DNA from: Sclerodactyla briareus
Taxonomy: Eukaryota > Echinodermata > Holothuroidea > Dendrochirotida > Sclerodactylidae
Assembly: GCA_026419785.1 (NCBI GenBank)
Contig: JAODTK010000976.1
Location: 62,001 to 126,000 of the forward strand
DNA length: 64,000 nt
Direction of reading: 5' to 3'
Shown piece by piece: positions 1 through 14,087 of the stretch (position 1 is its first letter; each line of letters opens with the position of its first letter). A model generated the notes under the pieces. That model was not told the DNA's origin, did not search any database, and saw only the letters and a program-made list of their open reading frames with translations. Position numbers and translations under genes: made by a program.

Positions 1-177
1 AACAACAATACGATATAGCCATTTTTCGAACTTATCTGAGAGTATTACTCATACGGACAATGGTACCAGTTTTGGGCATCGATAAAATTTGTTAAAGAAT
101 GAGAGCCGCTAACGCCTAAAGTTTTCCGGCGTGCGGCGGCGGCGGAGACGTGCGGGCACACACGGCCAAAACCAAAA

Positions 178-207
178 TATCCCGAACACTTACAGTGTTG
201 CGGGATA
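178..207. repeat. Palindromic hairpin, repeat head
   Basis: TATCCCGAACAC and GTGTTGCGGGATA form a stem around a short loop. The same type of head, AATCCCGCGACAC/GTGTCCGGGAT, recurs at 54543-54578, and a TTCAA word follows each, so the two probably mark the 5' ends of related repeats. Confidence 0.45.
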
Positions 208-2261
208 TAATAAGATCGAGTGATTCAAACTAAAAGAAAACTATTAAAGAAGGTGGGGCTAGAACCGCTAAAATTTCGCGGAGGGCCGTTTCGATGGCTT
301 CGTCGATGTCAAATATTAGGCGCAGTTGTCGCTTTCTCCTCCAGTATTTGATAATTTAACTCGAACAGGAAGCTTTCAACAATCAATACCACCTTGTCAC
401 ACGAAGTTATTGTGTCACTGGTTAAATAACCGGTTGCAATCATGACGTATATTTACCTCACACCTTCAATTACCTAGTTTAGGAGGCAACGGCAGAGACA
501 AGATAGCCAACAACTTATCACGGATCAACCTGATTTTCCAGACATCGTGCACATTCAATACTTATTAAGTACGTTCACTTTATTGTGTCCGGCGGGTTGG
601 GGAGGGTGGGGGGGGGAGGCGGCCAGACCTCGTCAAAGGTGTTTCGAAATCCTTATCAATTTTTTTTTAAGGCACCGGCAGTTCCCTGGACAAATAGACT
701 TGAAACCATGGGTCTACATCTAAGTGGGCACAATTATTCGGTTGGGCGCGTATCGACCAAAACATTTGGTTGTCCAAAGATCCCCAGATCGTCGAGCCTG
801 GCACTCCCTGTATTATCAGTGAGTACCCGCTACTTTCAGACATGCGGGTGCACCTTCGGCATTCACATCCTCCGCAAACCCTGACCCATGATCCAAATAG
901 AGAATACTGTGTTGAATGGTTTCTGAACAAGGGATAATAATAATAATGACAATATTATTAACGTTAACAATCTTACAAACCTCTACTCAACAGTACGATT
1001 AGTGGTTTTTCAGTTGGTCGACCCCCAACCCCCTCATGGCTACGCACTGCTAACAACTGTCCTAGCACTTCTCCGGTTTAGTTTTTCTCTAGAAATTTTG
1101 TTCTCGGGATTTGGGGGAGAGGAAGCCCGCGTCGACGCGCCTGCAGTGATGCTCTGAATAAGGCTGGGTTTCCATTGATGCGTATGTTGTCCAGGCTGGA
1201 TTGATAGTGATAATCACATATTTTACAACAAAAACGGACGTTTGCGACAAGACCAAAAAAAAAATGCCTCAAGCCCCATGCATATTGTCGTTTGCTTGGC
1301 CCTTTGGAAGAGACATTCCATCAATTCATTCGCGGTTATACGCATGGCCCTGTACTATTGGTACATGTGGCGTACTTTCTTCGACTTCCGCCTATTCAGT
1401 GTTTTTTGTGCCTTCATTTATAATTTTTTCTGCCTCTTTGGAATCAGTACTATCTCTGCAAACTAATTATACTTATTCAGACAACTGGCCCCCCCCGCTT
1501 CAGTTTCACGTAAAATTTTCAATTTTTCTCCACATTCGTGCCGGACCCGCAATCCCGCATACGCATCTATGGAATCCCAGCCTAACGGAAGCTTGGCATG
1601 GCGAAGTGGACCGTGGGTTATATAGCTCGTCGCTGTCGTTGATTTCTGAGTTTAAAATTCTTTTGGGTAAACACGGTTATTACAGCTGGACTACACGTGA
1701 TAAATTACTGTAGCATGATCCATTATTACGCGCTATCTTGAACTGGTCGCCGTATGGTATTCACGGAATGCCTCTCGCAAAACTGACTCATTCCTCTATG
1801 TCCTACGTTACCTCCATGATCGGACAAGGTCGATTCTGCTCGGCTGTTCGTTTGTCGGCTGGAAGGCCTAATAAATACATTTAAACCGTTGTTTGGTCTG
1901 TTAGGTTGAAATTTGGTGGGTTGCAGGAGGCGTATACGCTCTTGCCAGAAATATTTCGAGGCACTAATATGCTAATGAGCCTAGAACATTGTTTCTTAAT
2001 TTCTTTCATTGTAGCGTTCGTCCTGCCCCCTTGCCAATCAGTCACTCCCGGCTGTTCCCACTGAAAAGGCTATATCTGTAATGGTACAAATTCCTGAAAT
2101 TCCAAGTTTTTTTTCAGGGGTACCGCAGGTATAGTAGGTACCACTGGACTGGAAATAATGATTTCAGCCTAATTTACAGTAAAGGTTATGGAAGTAGGTG
2201 CATCAAGTAGCTATAGGCTGTCCTACAAGTGCGACCAGGAAATTGGTTGGAGAAGGAATCA
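208..2261. other. No gene seen
   Basis: Mixed-composition DNA with no splice-flanked coding block. A 170-codon open frame at 1201-1713 on the plus strand has no recognisable domain and looks like chance. G-rich runs occur near 596-620. Confidence 0.4.
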
Positions 2262-3240
2262 TTCTCATGAATATAGACTCGTTCATGATTTTGTGCGTGT
2301 GTGTGTGTGTGTGTGTGTGTCTGTCTGTCTGTCTGTCCATATGTGCGGTTCGATAATCTCCGCTGACGGCCTGTCATTCTGAAACCTTTTGTGTAGGTGT
2401 ACGGTGAAGAGTTTTTCGATGTGCATCCACTTTCCGCCCGCGAAAGACCATACTCATTTGCATTAAATTGCATATTTAATGAAAATTGGCCGGGAAGCTT
2501 TATGTGCAGGATATCTCTTGATCGAATATGCATGGTGATGCAGTTCAGGCATTAGACCAACTAGGGCGTTAGATGACTGATTAGATTCCCAGCACGTATA
2601 TGTGCTAATTAAGTATCCTAATTCGCATAATTTATGCGATTTTTAAAAGTTTGATGGAATTTTTTATTTCTTGACGACGTCAGAGGAATCTATCGTCCTA
2701 TAGTGTGGGTGTGTGGGACGCCTAGCCCTTGTTAACACGCGCGATCACTCAATTCCGCTTGATGGATCAGTTCATATTTTATATTGGTTCCCCATAATGA
2801 TTACATGATACCTATTGTTTTGGGGTCAACATGAAATCAGGTCACTAGGGGTTATGCAGTGTGTATAAATTGCTGATTCATGCCAATGTCAAATTTTGTT
2901 GAACTACGCATGAAATGTTATTAAGTGTGGTTCACGATTGGTCCTGAGATAAGTGAAGTGAGAACATGGTCACAGAAAGTTGATTATTGTCTAATTTGGC
3001 ATCATTAGGCGGTCTTAGTCACATTTCCACAAAACTTATATTGTATAACATTGTCAATAATCATTCCTTACTGATTTGAAATGGTCCTGGGGAAAAAAAA
3101 TTAGTAGGGCGTTTCTGTCAAATGCTAATACCAGAATCTTAAGCAACTCATTAAATGCTTGTAATTGTTCGCATGGTGTACTAATCGATGAAACACTGAT
3201 CGCGTACTAGGCGAGACACTGGGGGCGGGTCGCCTTGTTC
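2262..3240 (+). mobile_element. Helentron/HINE-like non-autonomous element, copy A
   Basis: The copy starts with a small palindrome (TCATGA ... TTCATGA, 2265-2288) and a GT/CTGT microsatellite. It continues with ATATCTCTTGATCGAATATG, repeated ATTTGCAT-like words, a TTCTTGACGACGTCAGAG block, one partial ~300-bp satellite monomer (about 2725-2835), and a 3' end GAGACACTGGGGGCG ... CGCCTTGTT at 3212-3239. The same blocks in the same order occur at 16.8-22.0 kb, and the 3' part recurs at 36.6 kb. The layout of short palindrome, tetranucleotide microsatellite, tandem core and structured 3' end resembles Helentron-derived HINE or oyster pearl elements. No Rep/helicase coding sequence is present, so the class is inferred. 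Confidence 0.45.
2292..2337. repeat. (GT)n(CTGT)n microsatellite
   Basis: A GT run passes into CTGT units inside copy A of the HINE-like family. Related CTGT/CCGT runs sit at the same place in the 18.86-kb copy. Confidence 0.9.
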
Positions 3241-5229
3241 TTCCACCCATAAAGCATGGCCTTGTGATTGCGAAGTCTCTCCGTATTCGTCAGTCAGGAA
3301 AGATTCAAGTTATTTTTACCCTCAAGTGCTTCTTTACTGACTCTGTATTTGCGTTGAGGTTATGTTTTGAAATCCCCCACGCAGTTCTCACCTTGTCCCC
3401 CAAAACACAAGCCATATGTAGCCTTGTCTTCAGAAGTAATAGCTGTTTTTATTGTTCATATTTTCAGTTTTCGACCTAATTGTGACCTTTGGTGACCTTG
3501 ACGGGCTACAAAAATAGGGTTCTTCCACACCTACTGACGCACCTACAGGAATATTATGATAATGATGACATTACTACGGTCTTTTACGAGTTGCTTGATA
3601 GCGAACCAATGAGTGAACGACCATCACACACATAATGTCAACAGATGATGCCCTTCTCAATAACAAAAAACGTAGCTGATCTTGACACATTCAGAATAGC
3701 GCATATCTCAACAGAACACATTAAACACTTTTTTGGCAACACCTTCGAAACGCCGTAGCACCTATGTGCTAAACATTTTTAGTATTTGATACTACATGCT
3801 ACAGCTTATGCCCACTAATTGACCAACACGCAGTTGTGCACCGTGCGTTCAGGATTTACCTCCTGTTCGTACTCAACCATGTTTCTAGCAATGGACGCAA
3901 AATGTGGTTAGGAAAACGCTCTTTTAGTGTGTAAGTGTCTTTGCCCATTGTAAAGCAACTGTACGCGCACTGTTACTACTCATATGTTTCCGTTAAAATA
4001 GTTTTTTAGATAATAGGGGTGATTATATTTTAATAAATCCAATTAATGTCCACCCCTAATTCGACTTCTCACGCCATTTCCCATTGATAGAGGTTTGTTT
4101 ACTTTGCTCTCTATCCCTGCATGGCAGGCAGCACTAGACGGGGACTGTTTAATTTCATCTTCCACTAGGTGGAATGAATAGAGGCATGGGGGACTTACAC
4201 AGGCAGGTGTCCGCATTTCATGTGTAAGCTTTGTCATCCACTCTCTCTTGCATTATTTTGGTGTTGGCTGGACTTTGCCCTGTGTGGAAACTACAATCCA
4301 TGGTTGAAAGAATTTAGGCAATGGGGGACTCAAAGGCACTTCCAAGTTCGTTTCCACTGTTCACTGCTACCGGCCTGGAATGAGTTGTGCTGGGTACATA
4401 TAACGTTGTGCTTGCCATATAGCAATTATTATGCCAATGTGGTAACTGTTCAGAGCCTTCCAAGTGATTCAGTAACGGCAATTTTAAAAATGTGAATATA
4501 CACTAAATGTGGAATGGTGAAACATGCAGGTATTCCGCCAAAGGAATTTCGCCATCCGCAGCTAATCAAAACGTTTCCGACTTGCGCCTTTGTTATAGTT
4601 ACCAAACCATTGGCGTAGAGTTTTCCATACCACGTCCTCCGGTCATTTGGGTGCTAGTTGGCGGTGTAGAATTCAGCGGGTCTACGGTTAGTGGATATCT
4701 TTCTCCCTGCCGGGTCAAGGTCAGTTCAGTTTTTTCCAGATTGCGGTTTCCTCACGGTCATCCACGGCCGAAGCATCACACGTCACGCCTAATTGAAGTT
4801 AAAAGTTGGAAAATAATACATTCATTTTCACGTCGGCACCACGTTTGCTAATCAAAGTAAGCAACACTGGCGTTTTGAAGCAGCCAATCATAGTGAAGGA
4901 ATGCGCGAGTAATGGGTCGTGGACAACTTCATAGTACATGATTAGGTGAGATATTTAGCACGGTTTTTCAGTAATGACTGTAACCTCGGAGAGGCAGATA
5001 AGCTTCCCCCAGCAATCGGGGCCTCCTTTATAATTGTAATGATCTGGCGCAACCATCTGATGGTGATGATTACCGTAAGTAGTGGCTTTGTACAATACGA
5101 GTACTGGTATATAGTGCAATCGTGCAACGAATTTAGGTCTTGAAATGAAACAGGTCTTGTTCTGGCGTTCCATGAAACATTTTGCTCAAATATTTCTACA
5201 CCTCATGTGTGTTATCAAATGTCAGTCCT
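3241..5229. other. No gene seen
   Basis: AT-rich unique-looking DNA. The open frames at 4220-4495 and 4507-4851 lack recognisable motifs and flanking splice sites. I see no structured repeat. Confidence 0.4.
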
Positions 5230-6990
5230 TATCGTAAATATGTATATATATAAGTGAACATGACGTATGGACGAACAAAGAAGACAGACAGTCATACAGA
5301 CAGGAAGTAATGACTACTACCGACTATTACTAACATCTTAAACTGTTTACCCGCAGCTGAAAAGGCGGAACATAATGCTGATATGGCAAACCCTTCTGAA
5401 AAATTTCTGCTCTATGAGGTATGACGAAAGTCCTTTAGCGCGCGATCCTCTGTCAGAGAGAAATGTATATTGTTACTGATACCCTTCATCAACAGGCGAA
5501 TTGATGGGTGAATTCCATACAATGTTATACAACACTCCATCCCTTATCAATACATCAACCCACTCGCCGTACCTCATTACTAATTACAAAAAGGGGCCAA
5601 TGTACCGGAGCGCATCCGGTTTTACTTCTTACGTAACTCATTATAAAGTCCCTAAGAAATCGAAACAAGATTTACCCTTTGGAAATCTGATTCTGTTTTC
5701 TCAGCAGGTATTTATAGCCCACCCTGATAGGCGTTTCTTTCGAGGTGTTTAACGCTTTGTCTTTGTGCTTATTTAATTTTTGCCGGTGTTTGTTTGAATG
5801 CCAGCACACCTTCTCAGTCGCTAGAGCTGTGTCCCCTTAACGGCGCCACGGCAGCCGTCGACCCCGTCAGCAAACGTCCGAACAATGAGCCGCGGCGAGG
5901 GACGACTGGGAGGGCTCGAGGCCCCTTATATGGAAAGGAATGTTTTTAGACGAATCGGCCAACCCCTCTCTGAGGATTTCTATTTCGGCTTTATAAGGTA
6001 TGACGGAAGTTCTATAACCACCCACTGTTTGAAAAATGTATATTGATAGCAGGCTAGCCTCGATCTACTTCAGTCAGCGAATCACGTGCACAATTACGAA
6101 GTTTGTCTGTTGTGAACACACAAGCGCAAGTCGGAACGTGTTGGTTGCTCGACTAACGCATGAACGAACGACGAACCGACGGAGAGACAATGATGACTTG
6201 TGACCCGCAATTATACAGCCAAATTAATACAACCGCCTACCTACGCGCTTTTAGCCACTCCAGCCATTTTGATCATTCATTTAACCAGCGCATCGAAACG
6301 GTATAAGCTGCGTCAAATATGCTGTGTAGGATTATTTTTTTATCCCTAACATACCCAACCTCCCCACTAAACATTTCCCTCTTGCTGCTGGAAATCTACA
6401 TTATGGTAAAATCCTGGAAATGTCACCATTGAAATAAAACCATGCAGACTATAAACCCACATGTGGAAACACCACTCTTACTGGGTTATCCATTTTCATA
6501 ACAACAGAAACTGGAGCGTGATTTGTTGACAGCCAAATCTCATCCCCTGGTCATTCGATTCATTGTGGAACAGACCCCCTGATGGGTTGCTTACCTGGAC
6601 ATGCGAACCGATAGTTAAGCACTATTGCCTCTGCTTTCTGCAAAGTGGGAGTCACAAATGGTAAACAAACCTCTTCACAGAGCGCATGGAAGGGCTTATG
6701 GTAGATTGGGGTAGTAATTGGATTTATCAAATTAATCACACTATGCAACAAAATTAACTCAGCCTAGCCAGCGCATGCTCCATCCACCCACCAGTTTCCA
6801 ACCTGAATCGCATGTACGATTTAGTTATGAGTGAACGTGACGAGCATAACGGACGAACGAACGAACATACAAACGCACGCCACTGACGGAGAGACGTGAT
6901 GACTCGTAGAGCTGCTCCGACCCGCAGCTTAAAAACATCAGTACATACAGCCTTAAGTTTCAACTAGCCAAGTCCAACGCCAGTCGGACG
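5230..6990 (+). repeat. Degenerate repeat trio with (ACGA)n core
   Basis: Cores at about 5258-5375, 6135-6230 and 6825-6960 share (N)ACGAACGAAC, then GACGGAGAGAC, TGATGACT and GACCCGCAG in that order; the first copy is the most diverged. A second shared block lies at 5386-5480 and 5962-6058 (GGTATGACG[A/G]AAGT ... AAATGTATATTG). This is an old dispersed repeat family; no ends were found. Confidence 0.5.
5924..5933. promoter_or_regulatory. Consensus CArG box (SRF-type)
   Basis: CCTTATATGG fits CC(A/T)6GG exactly. It lies at the edge of a locally CpG-rich patch (about 5838-5920) in otherwise AT-rich DNA. No gene start was found beside it, so function is unsupported. Confidence 0.25.
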
Positions 6991-7586
6991 TGCCGCCTGC
7001 CACCTTCGTAGAGTATAATTATTCCTGACGATGGCGGCGCCCCTCTTAATCTGATTCCTAATTTAATGTCGAAATCACGATTCGTTTCCAAGAGTTTCAC
7101 CTCCGGGCCGAAAAATCGCCTGGTATGGTAGGTCTAATCCGCAGGTCAAATAAGGCATTCCCGTTCTGTCTATTCCAACTATCAACAGTGTCTGAGCGGA
7201 TTTTTTAAGGTGTGTTTAACCTCGAGCAATTTGGAGTTCCCAGACACGAGCTGGCAACATGCGATTTGTGACATGTGCCCTTTGAAAACATATGGACCAC
7301 ACTAATTTCGCCAATTTGTACCGGTATATGGACTCAGAAGACGAACCTCACGTGGTTTGGGCTCACAGCAGGACGGCGTGACAGGGATGGAGTTCTTGTG
7401 GTGGTCATTGACCCATATGCAGTTAGCATTGGCGGCCGGTAGTTAGTTGCTGGGAGATTTATCCTCAATTGTCATAATCCTTCACGCGCTTCAAATTACA
7501 ACTTTTCGATATCTGGTTGCTCGCTTCAACTTATCCCCAGGTTTATGTGTGCTGTGCGTCAATTGCTGGAGGATTCGAGTATTCGT
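6991..7586. other. No gene seen
   Basis: Moderately CpG-containing sequence without repeats or convincing coding blocks. Confidence 0.4.
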
Positions 7587-7702
7587 GACTCGGACTCGAG
7601 TCCGGACTCGAGTCCCTACTTTGGACCCGGACTCGAAGTTCAATGACTCGGACTCGACCCAAAGGACTCGGGGACTCGGGCCCGAGTCCGGATCCGAGTC
7701 CT
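7587..7702. repeat. Palindromic GACTCG/CGAGTC microsatellite
   Basis: Hexamer GACTCG units alternate with their complement (GACTCGAGTCC, CCCGAGTCCGGATCCGAG), so the stretch can fold on itself. Its periodicity makes several frames open on both strands, which explains the Arg/Val- and Asp/Ser-rich translations. Smaller patches of the same word lie at 8944-8996 and 34784-34822. Confidence 0.85.
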
Positions 7703-10700
7703 CTATTTTCCAATACAGAACTTGATTTTCCGATCGTACAATTAAGACAACCAAAATAATTCGCACAACAGTCTGGCAAAAAGTAACTTTTCCCACGTAC
7801 TTCCGCTGCCCGATGTCTAAACCAGGAGGAATTACCTAATTCTCACATGCTCCCATGTTTTAATTACGGTCACCTATCGATTATGAGATAAACAGATACA
7901 TGCTAACGTAAAACTATACTTGTGCCGAAAGTTACTATAGTACAAACAAACAAAAATTTGCATTTAAATCAGCATGGATAACTCAGCATGCATAAAATTC
8001 TTGAAACGAATCAAATAATGTGATCCTATTAACGACACCTTTACAACATTATTCCCTGTTCATAATGATAAACCTACTCGCACATTAATACAACCTGGGT
8101 ATAATCACATCTGTTTGTTGATGCATTATAGCCTCGCTATCATTTCACCTGTGCCAGTGTATGTTAGGATATTTTCTTAAGCATGTGCTTTTCAAATTTT
8201 GTTATCGTAACTGTCATTGGGTATTCACTTTTCCGCTACTGTCACATCAATGTGAATAGCTCATGGCGGAAATTACCGTCAGGCGTTTGTAATTCTCTGT
8301 GATTCATTGGGGGTGCATTGGCTCCCCCCTCCCCCCCCCCCCCTCACGAACATTTGCAGTAAACATTTTCGATATCTCTTGATCGATATGCGTCCGCTCA
8401 TTTTATTCATGTGGCATAGGTGAAGAATAGTGAGATAGTGGTAAGAAAATGTATGTGAATTAAAAGAATGATTCATAGGGAGGGGAGGGATGGGTTCATT
8501 AAGGAAGAAAGCTTTCAGTAAAATAGGAGATGAATGTGGAAGAGAGCAATTTCATTCTCTGGGCTTTTCAATGCTAGATAATGTATGACATCGCTATTAC
8601 AAAATTTGATTTTCACTTGTAAATATACTTTTTTTAATGTGCCTGTACGCTCCAGGGAGTCCAGGCCTACAAGACAACTCACATTTGTGTTTGCACCCAA
8701 ATATAGTCATTTTGCCCTTAATTTGCATCTCGGCTATCAGAGGCTAAAAACCATTAAAACCTCTGATATTCGGCCTGTCATGAGGTATGACCAGCCCAGT
8801 CCTCAATTTAAAGTTCTGTTATTTCAGTACATTGTTAATCAATGGCCGCTGCATTCAAACATTGACCAGAGGCTGGTATATCGCAAGCAATACAGCGGTT
8901 GTTAAGTTATGCCTTAAAATTTGTAAGAAAGCCTATTTGCTAAGGACTCGACTCGGACAAGCTGTGAATCGACTCGGATGGAGAGTACTCGACTCCAGCA
9001 GGATGTTGTGTGTAGGGGGTGGGGGTTCGTTCCCTGTCTGCATGTTGACGTTTTGCTTGGCCTTTGGGTACGCTCGACAAGGGAAAGTTGGATTCGGACC
9101 TAAACGGGCACACAGAGTGTGCCCATGGGTCCTCGTGAGGGTCGCCCAGAAGAAGTGAACAGAAGGGTTTGCCAACAATTGGAATGTTTGTCGGTGACTG
9201 CATTTCATACGGAACTATCTGGTGCAGCAATGGCAGTCGTAGACTCCACAAGATCTGGATGAGGTTTCTTCGTGGAACAGTCTTGGCAGCAGAACGATCA
9301 GGATGCTTCGAAGTGCAAGTTTATAGTTACGAATAAACGGAAGTTATAGTTTCAGTATGCCATTGATGTCACACCACTCTATACTTGGTGTTACAATCGC
9401 AAGTACTCTTTCATATCGACAATTTTGTCTGCGAGGCTTCAAAGGTTTTCGGTTTGATTCGTATAGACTCCTTCATGATCGTGACGTTGAAACTAATACT
9501 CCAGCTTACAGATCTCTAGTTCGACTATTTGTTTATGAAGCCTACCGACGCACCGACGATCGACCATGTGTCAGCTCCTCTTCTATACAGCTTGGGTTGC
9601 CTATACACAGCACGCGAGATTCACCAAAGCAGAATGGGTTTGGGAATCTGTTAGATTATGATATTATCCACTCCAACGTCATATCGGGGTGGCCGACCCG
9701 GATTTGTGTAATTGCCAGGAGCTCGATATGGCGTTGGGTGCAGGGTGCATGGTCCATGTGGGACAAGTTGATATAGATTCATAACTCCAGTTTCTCTACA
9801 AATAGGTTAACAAACCGTGCAAGTACCATATCTTGTTGAGCGGAACAATCGCCAATTCAGATCATTAGTGAATGGTTCTAGTTTAAGACAGGTTTGCCTT
9901 CTTACAGATGCTTCTGAAATGAAATTGGCATTGGCATTGTATGAAAATCGAATTGGTGTAAATGAGAGGTGTTCCTGGTACTCATGGTAGCATGAAAAAA
10001 AGAAAAAAAAAACAATGGTTTGGGTACAAAAAATCCGTGTTTCATTTTGGAGTAACTTTGACAGGTCAATTACATACATAGCAAGTTATGATAATAAATT
10101 TGATTGTTTCCATTAATACAATATTTTGAATTTTTCCATTTCGTATTTTTGCAGGGTTTTTGTTCCGCCATTGGGACCGCATGGATTTGAAAAAGACTGT
10201 ACTACATCAGTTATGCGTTTCAATTGTTTTTAAATACTCAAGATTGCATCGATGACGATAATCTTATTTTAAATTTCTCCTCTCTCTTTTGAAGTGTATA
10301 GGAGGCTGGGGGTGGGGGTAGACGTGCATGGTGGTCGACCAATTCCATAAAAATCCCACCTGTCAAAATTACCCCGCGTGTGAAATTACTACAATTCACG
10401 GCATACCTTCACAACATTATGCAACACCTAGGCAAGGGCTAGGAATCATGGTGCCCATAGGCTTTTGTTAAAAAAGAATTTGTACATGACAAGTTTTGTC
10501 TAAATACTGCCCCTAATCTTTTTCGAAAGGAGATTACGTAGCCGGAGTTGCGAAAAGTGCATGCCAATTCATTTGCGCGGTACCGTACTGTGTAATAAGT
10601 GTCTGGTGCCTAATTGTATCACACACGAACAAAGAGATGAATGAATTTCCATTAGATGGTGACCTGAGAGATGCCCATCGACTTAAAAATGCTGGTGTGT

Positions 10701-13700
10701 GAATTTGCACCAATCGAGTCTTCCTGAGATATCACCATGGTTATATCCGTGAAACTATATACCTATGAACAGATTTTTTTTAAAAATAGTTCATAGAAGT
10801 CTTTATTTGTTATAGCTTTAGGTATTGCTTTGCGCTTACTGCTGATGAGCTGGTTACTTGGGCGTCTGAAAGGTTTGCCGCTCGATAACAGGTGTATTAA
10901 TAGTTCCTTTGTCCCCAGCTGTGTCTATTTATGTTATAAAACGTGACAGAAAAAGCCAGATTTGGAGCTCTTTGAGTCACTCTATTTTCCTGTATGTGCT
11001 GCAAAGAGGAAGGTATGCACATATATTACCCCACGGATGAACCAGGTGGGATAAAGCGTCATCATGCAGCTAGTCCTGTCTACCTCAAAGAGGGGTACGC
11101 AATTGTGTATTTCCAACCCACATTGTGTATACCCGATGGCTGTGGGCAGATACCGTTCACTCCCAAGCTAACTAACTTTGCCTCATATTCCTCACTTTAG
11201 TTGACAATTATCATCGATAACCGCCAACGTTTCCACAGTTGCAATACAATATTTTTTTTTTTTAGCACACGTGATTTCTGCTATTTATGTACCGTACAAT
11301 CTTTAACTTTAGTAGAGTCAAATGTGAGCAAATTTGCATATCATCCTCCCATCGATCAATGTCTTGCTGTGCAGGAATGGTCAACCTTCTGCATGTGGCT
11401 TAGCCTCTCACTTAGGCAATGGTTGAGAGAACTTACGGTCCAATAGTCCGCGATTAATTAGAGCTGACAGAACTACGCAAAAAAAAATCATCATCACTCC
11501 ATGTAGGACGATATTTTGAGGAAGACTGTGGAATGACCCAAATTGGCCATTACTGCAATGGTGTAATTGATCATCATAATGGCACCGTCTCCCACGTGTA
11601 GGGGTCCAAGAGTACCGTAACCCCATGTTTAGGAAATACATGTGCTTTTCCCCGACCGTGATTTATCGACGCCTCATTCCTGACAAATTACCTGCCAACT
11701 ACAATTCTTGTCCCCCGTGCTAATCACAGCATGAATAACAATATGCAAGACTGGTTTGGTCTCGTTGACTAACCTGTTTTTTCTGATTTGTGCCAGACTG
11801 CATTATAGTTGGCCTGTTTATAAACACACGATTCCCTCCCTGGTCTACATGTTATGGTTACCACCACCGCGGGAGTAATTCCCCACCCAGAAGAAAAAAA
11901 AAAAACCCTGAGAAAAATTGTGTTATTCCATTTGATTAAAAATATCTGTCACTACAGCAGGGGTCCTCGAACATTACGAGGGAATGCAATGCCCCCGACA
12001 GTCGAGGGCTGACCGGAGCGATTCGCACCGTGGTGTTCTCCTTCAGGGATCATTGACAAGCTACGGAACCAGCCCCGTCCCAATCTGTTGTCATTTGTAT
12101 TACCGATATTCTGTTGATCCTAATGTTGCTGCAAGTGCGATAGAAAATATGCATTGGGGTGGGAGAGGAGGGGGGTAGGAGTAATCAAACCTTGCTTTGA
12201 TTTACGCACCTATACATCAGAGCGTAATCACCTCTTAAACGTTGGGAGTCCAAAGTAGAGTGGGTGAAGGGAAGGGGGATGGGGTTGAAAGCAGTGAAAA
12301 ACAACGTTTTGTGTTGGTGTGTGAAGGCCCTCGTGTTACGCGTCTTTTCCTCTAAGGGTGTATTCCGAACATGTTCAACCAGACCCACATTTAAAGAAGG
12401 GCCACGTAGGCCTATATTAAAATACCGTAACGGATACTCGATCGGGGTAGTCTAAGGCAAGGTAGTATGTCGAACAGCGTTTATCATGGCATAACGTGCA
12501 TCTGTATATCGCAAGGGTCCGGTTACCACCCCACTCGGAGTTATTTGAAAATCATATTGGATATCGCCAGACACCTTTGCTAAATATTTGTCAGCGGAAT
12601 CCTAATCTATAGCAACGTTTTCGTTAACCACCGGTCGGGGTATGTCCACTATTGTTTTAGCAGTCACTCTATACGTTGGTTATTTGTCAATGTCCATCGC
12701 TATCTCATTTATGTTTAAGGTTTCATATCAAATGACTTGTGAGCGACATGCAATGTACGTTACACATACCGTACCTACGGCATCAGCTAAGTTTGTATGC
12801 CCTTCTTTTACCGTTATGTAGACCTACTTCTTAAGTTAATAAGATAGGCGATTAGACTACTTTCCGTTATCAAACTATTTTGCTCTGTGATTTGATGGGT
12901 TGTGCAGGAGTGCATACAAAACTGGTTGACACACGGATTAGAGTGGTTCCAGGCTGGGACGGACTTTCTCCTTCCCTCACCCGTAAGAGCCTGCCCCCCA
13001 CCGGGGAAGGCCGAGTGGGTGCATTAAAATAACACACACCATAGCGTTGCCCCGATACGATAGCTATTTGTAACTTTATACAAATTCTTACGTAAGCTTA
13101 TGCTAAAGGTGAAAACATACCGTGCCCGGGAGCATTAACTCAATAACCAACCTCCCACAAACTCCTGCAAGGATGGAATCTCAAAGTTAGGAATGAAAAA
13201 GAAATGAGAAGAGGTCAATTAATAGAGCAAAAATGTTGCATTATTGTTGGTCAGGGAGGTGAGCTCCGCATATGTCGGGGATAAAGTGATGCCCCCACCG
13301 TCGGGCAATTCATGGCGCCACCTTTGACACTGAACTGGGCTTGCATGGACTGCCAAGGTAGTAGAGTTGCCGTAAGGTCGTAATTTCTCCTTTCGGGAGG
13401 GAGATGAGGGGCATGACCTCACTGTCCGAAACGGGACATGTTTAATTTTATTATGGAAGCTGAGAAGTCAGCGGGAGCAGCCTCGAAACGTGGCGGAGAT
13501 TATGTCTACACTCGGAAAGTTACTGCCCACGTTGAACCTGACATATCTGTTGTTGATATGCAAAGCAAGAGGAAAAAAAACCTATTCGGCTCGTTTTTTA
13601 TATGTTGGCATAGGTGCATGCCGCGGAAAAGGAAGCAAGTTGGCAAACAAGGATCTAGGCTACAGAATGACTGGTTTAGATTAGAACTTGCTTTTGTTCA

Positions 13701-14087
13701 GCCTTGGCATTTTTGTTAAAAGCATGCAGGAGCAACATTCCCTTGGTTTAGGCAGTTAGTTAGGCATTAGGTAAACATGTCACGTTGCCACAAAATAACT
13801 GGTAGGGACTGTTCCATGAACAATAATAAATGATTGGCAACATCAAACCGCCACGTTGGGCGCCCACTCACTCCAGAAAGGACATCATTCCCACATTCGA
13901 CTTCCATTGATGAAATTTGTTTAAAACACAAAACCAAAAAACTTTTTAATTACCCAATTTATTTAAATATCAGCCAAATTCCTAATTCAAGAGATCAAGG
14001 AGTGGCAAAAAGAAGCAACTAGAGAGCTGATCATGTCGTCCACGCCTACCACGCTACAAAAAAGGTAATAGGTATACATGTACTAAC
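7703..14087. other. No gene recognised; scattered low-complexity DNA
   Basis: It contains a C run (8323-8343), the small GACTCG patch (8944-8996), A runs (about 9991-10012) and a fragment near 12950-13040 similar to the inner part of the hAT-like element at 38.63 kb (CTGCCCCCCACC ... GAGTGGGT). Open frames at 9357-9776 and 13438-13719 (plus) and 13219-13422 (minus) carry no motif I can defend. Confidence 0.4.

Noticed and set aside
1201-1713. 170-codon plus-strand open frame
   Set aside because: The translation has no domain and no flanking gene signals.
13219-13422. Minus-strand KLRPYGNSTTLAVHAS as a retroelement protease-RT linker
   Set aside because: The motif is suggestive, but no protease active site precedes it and no reverse transcriptase motifs follow.
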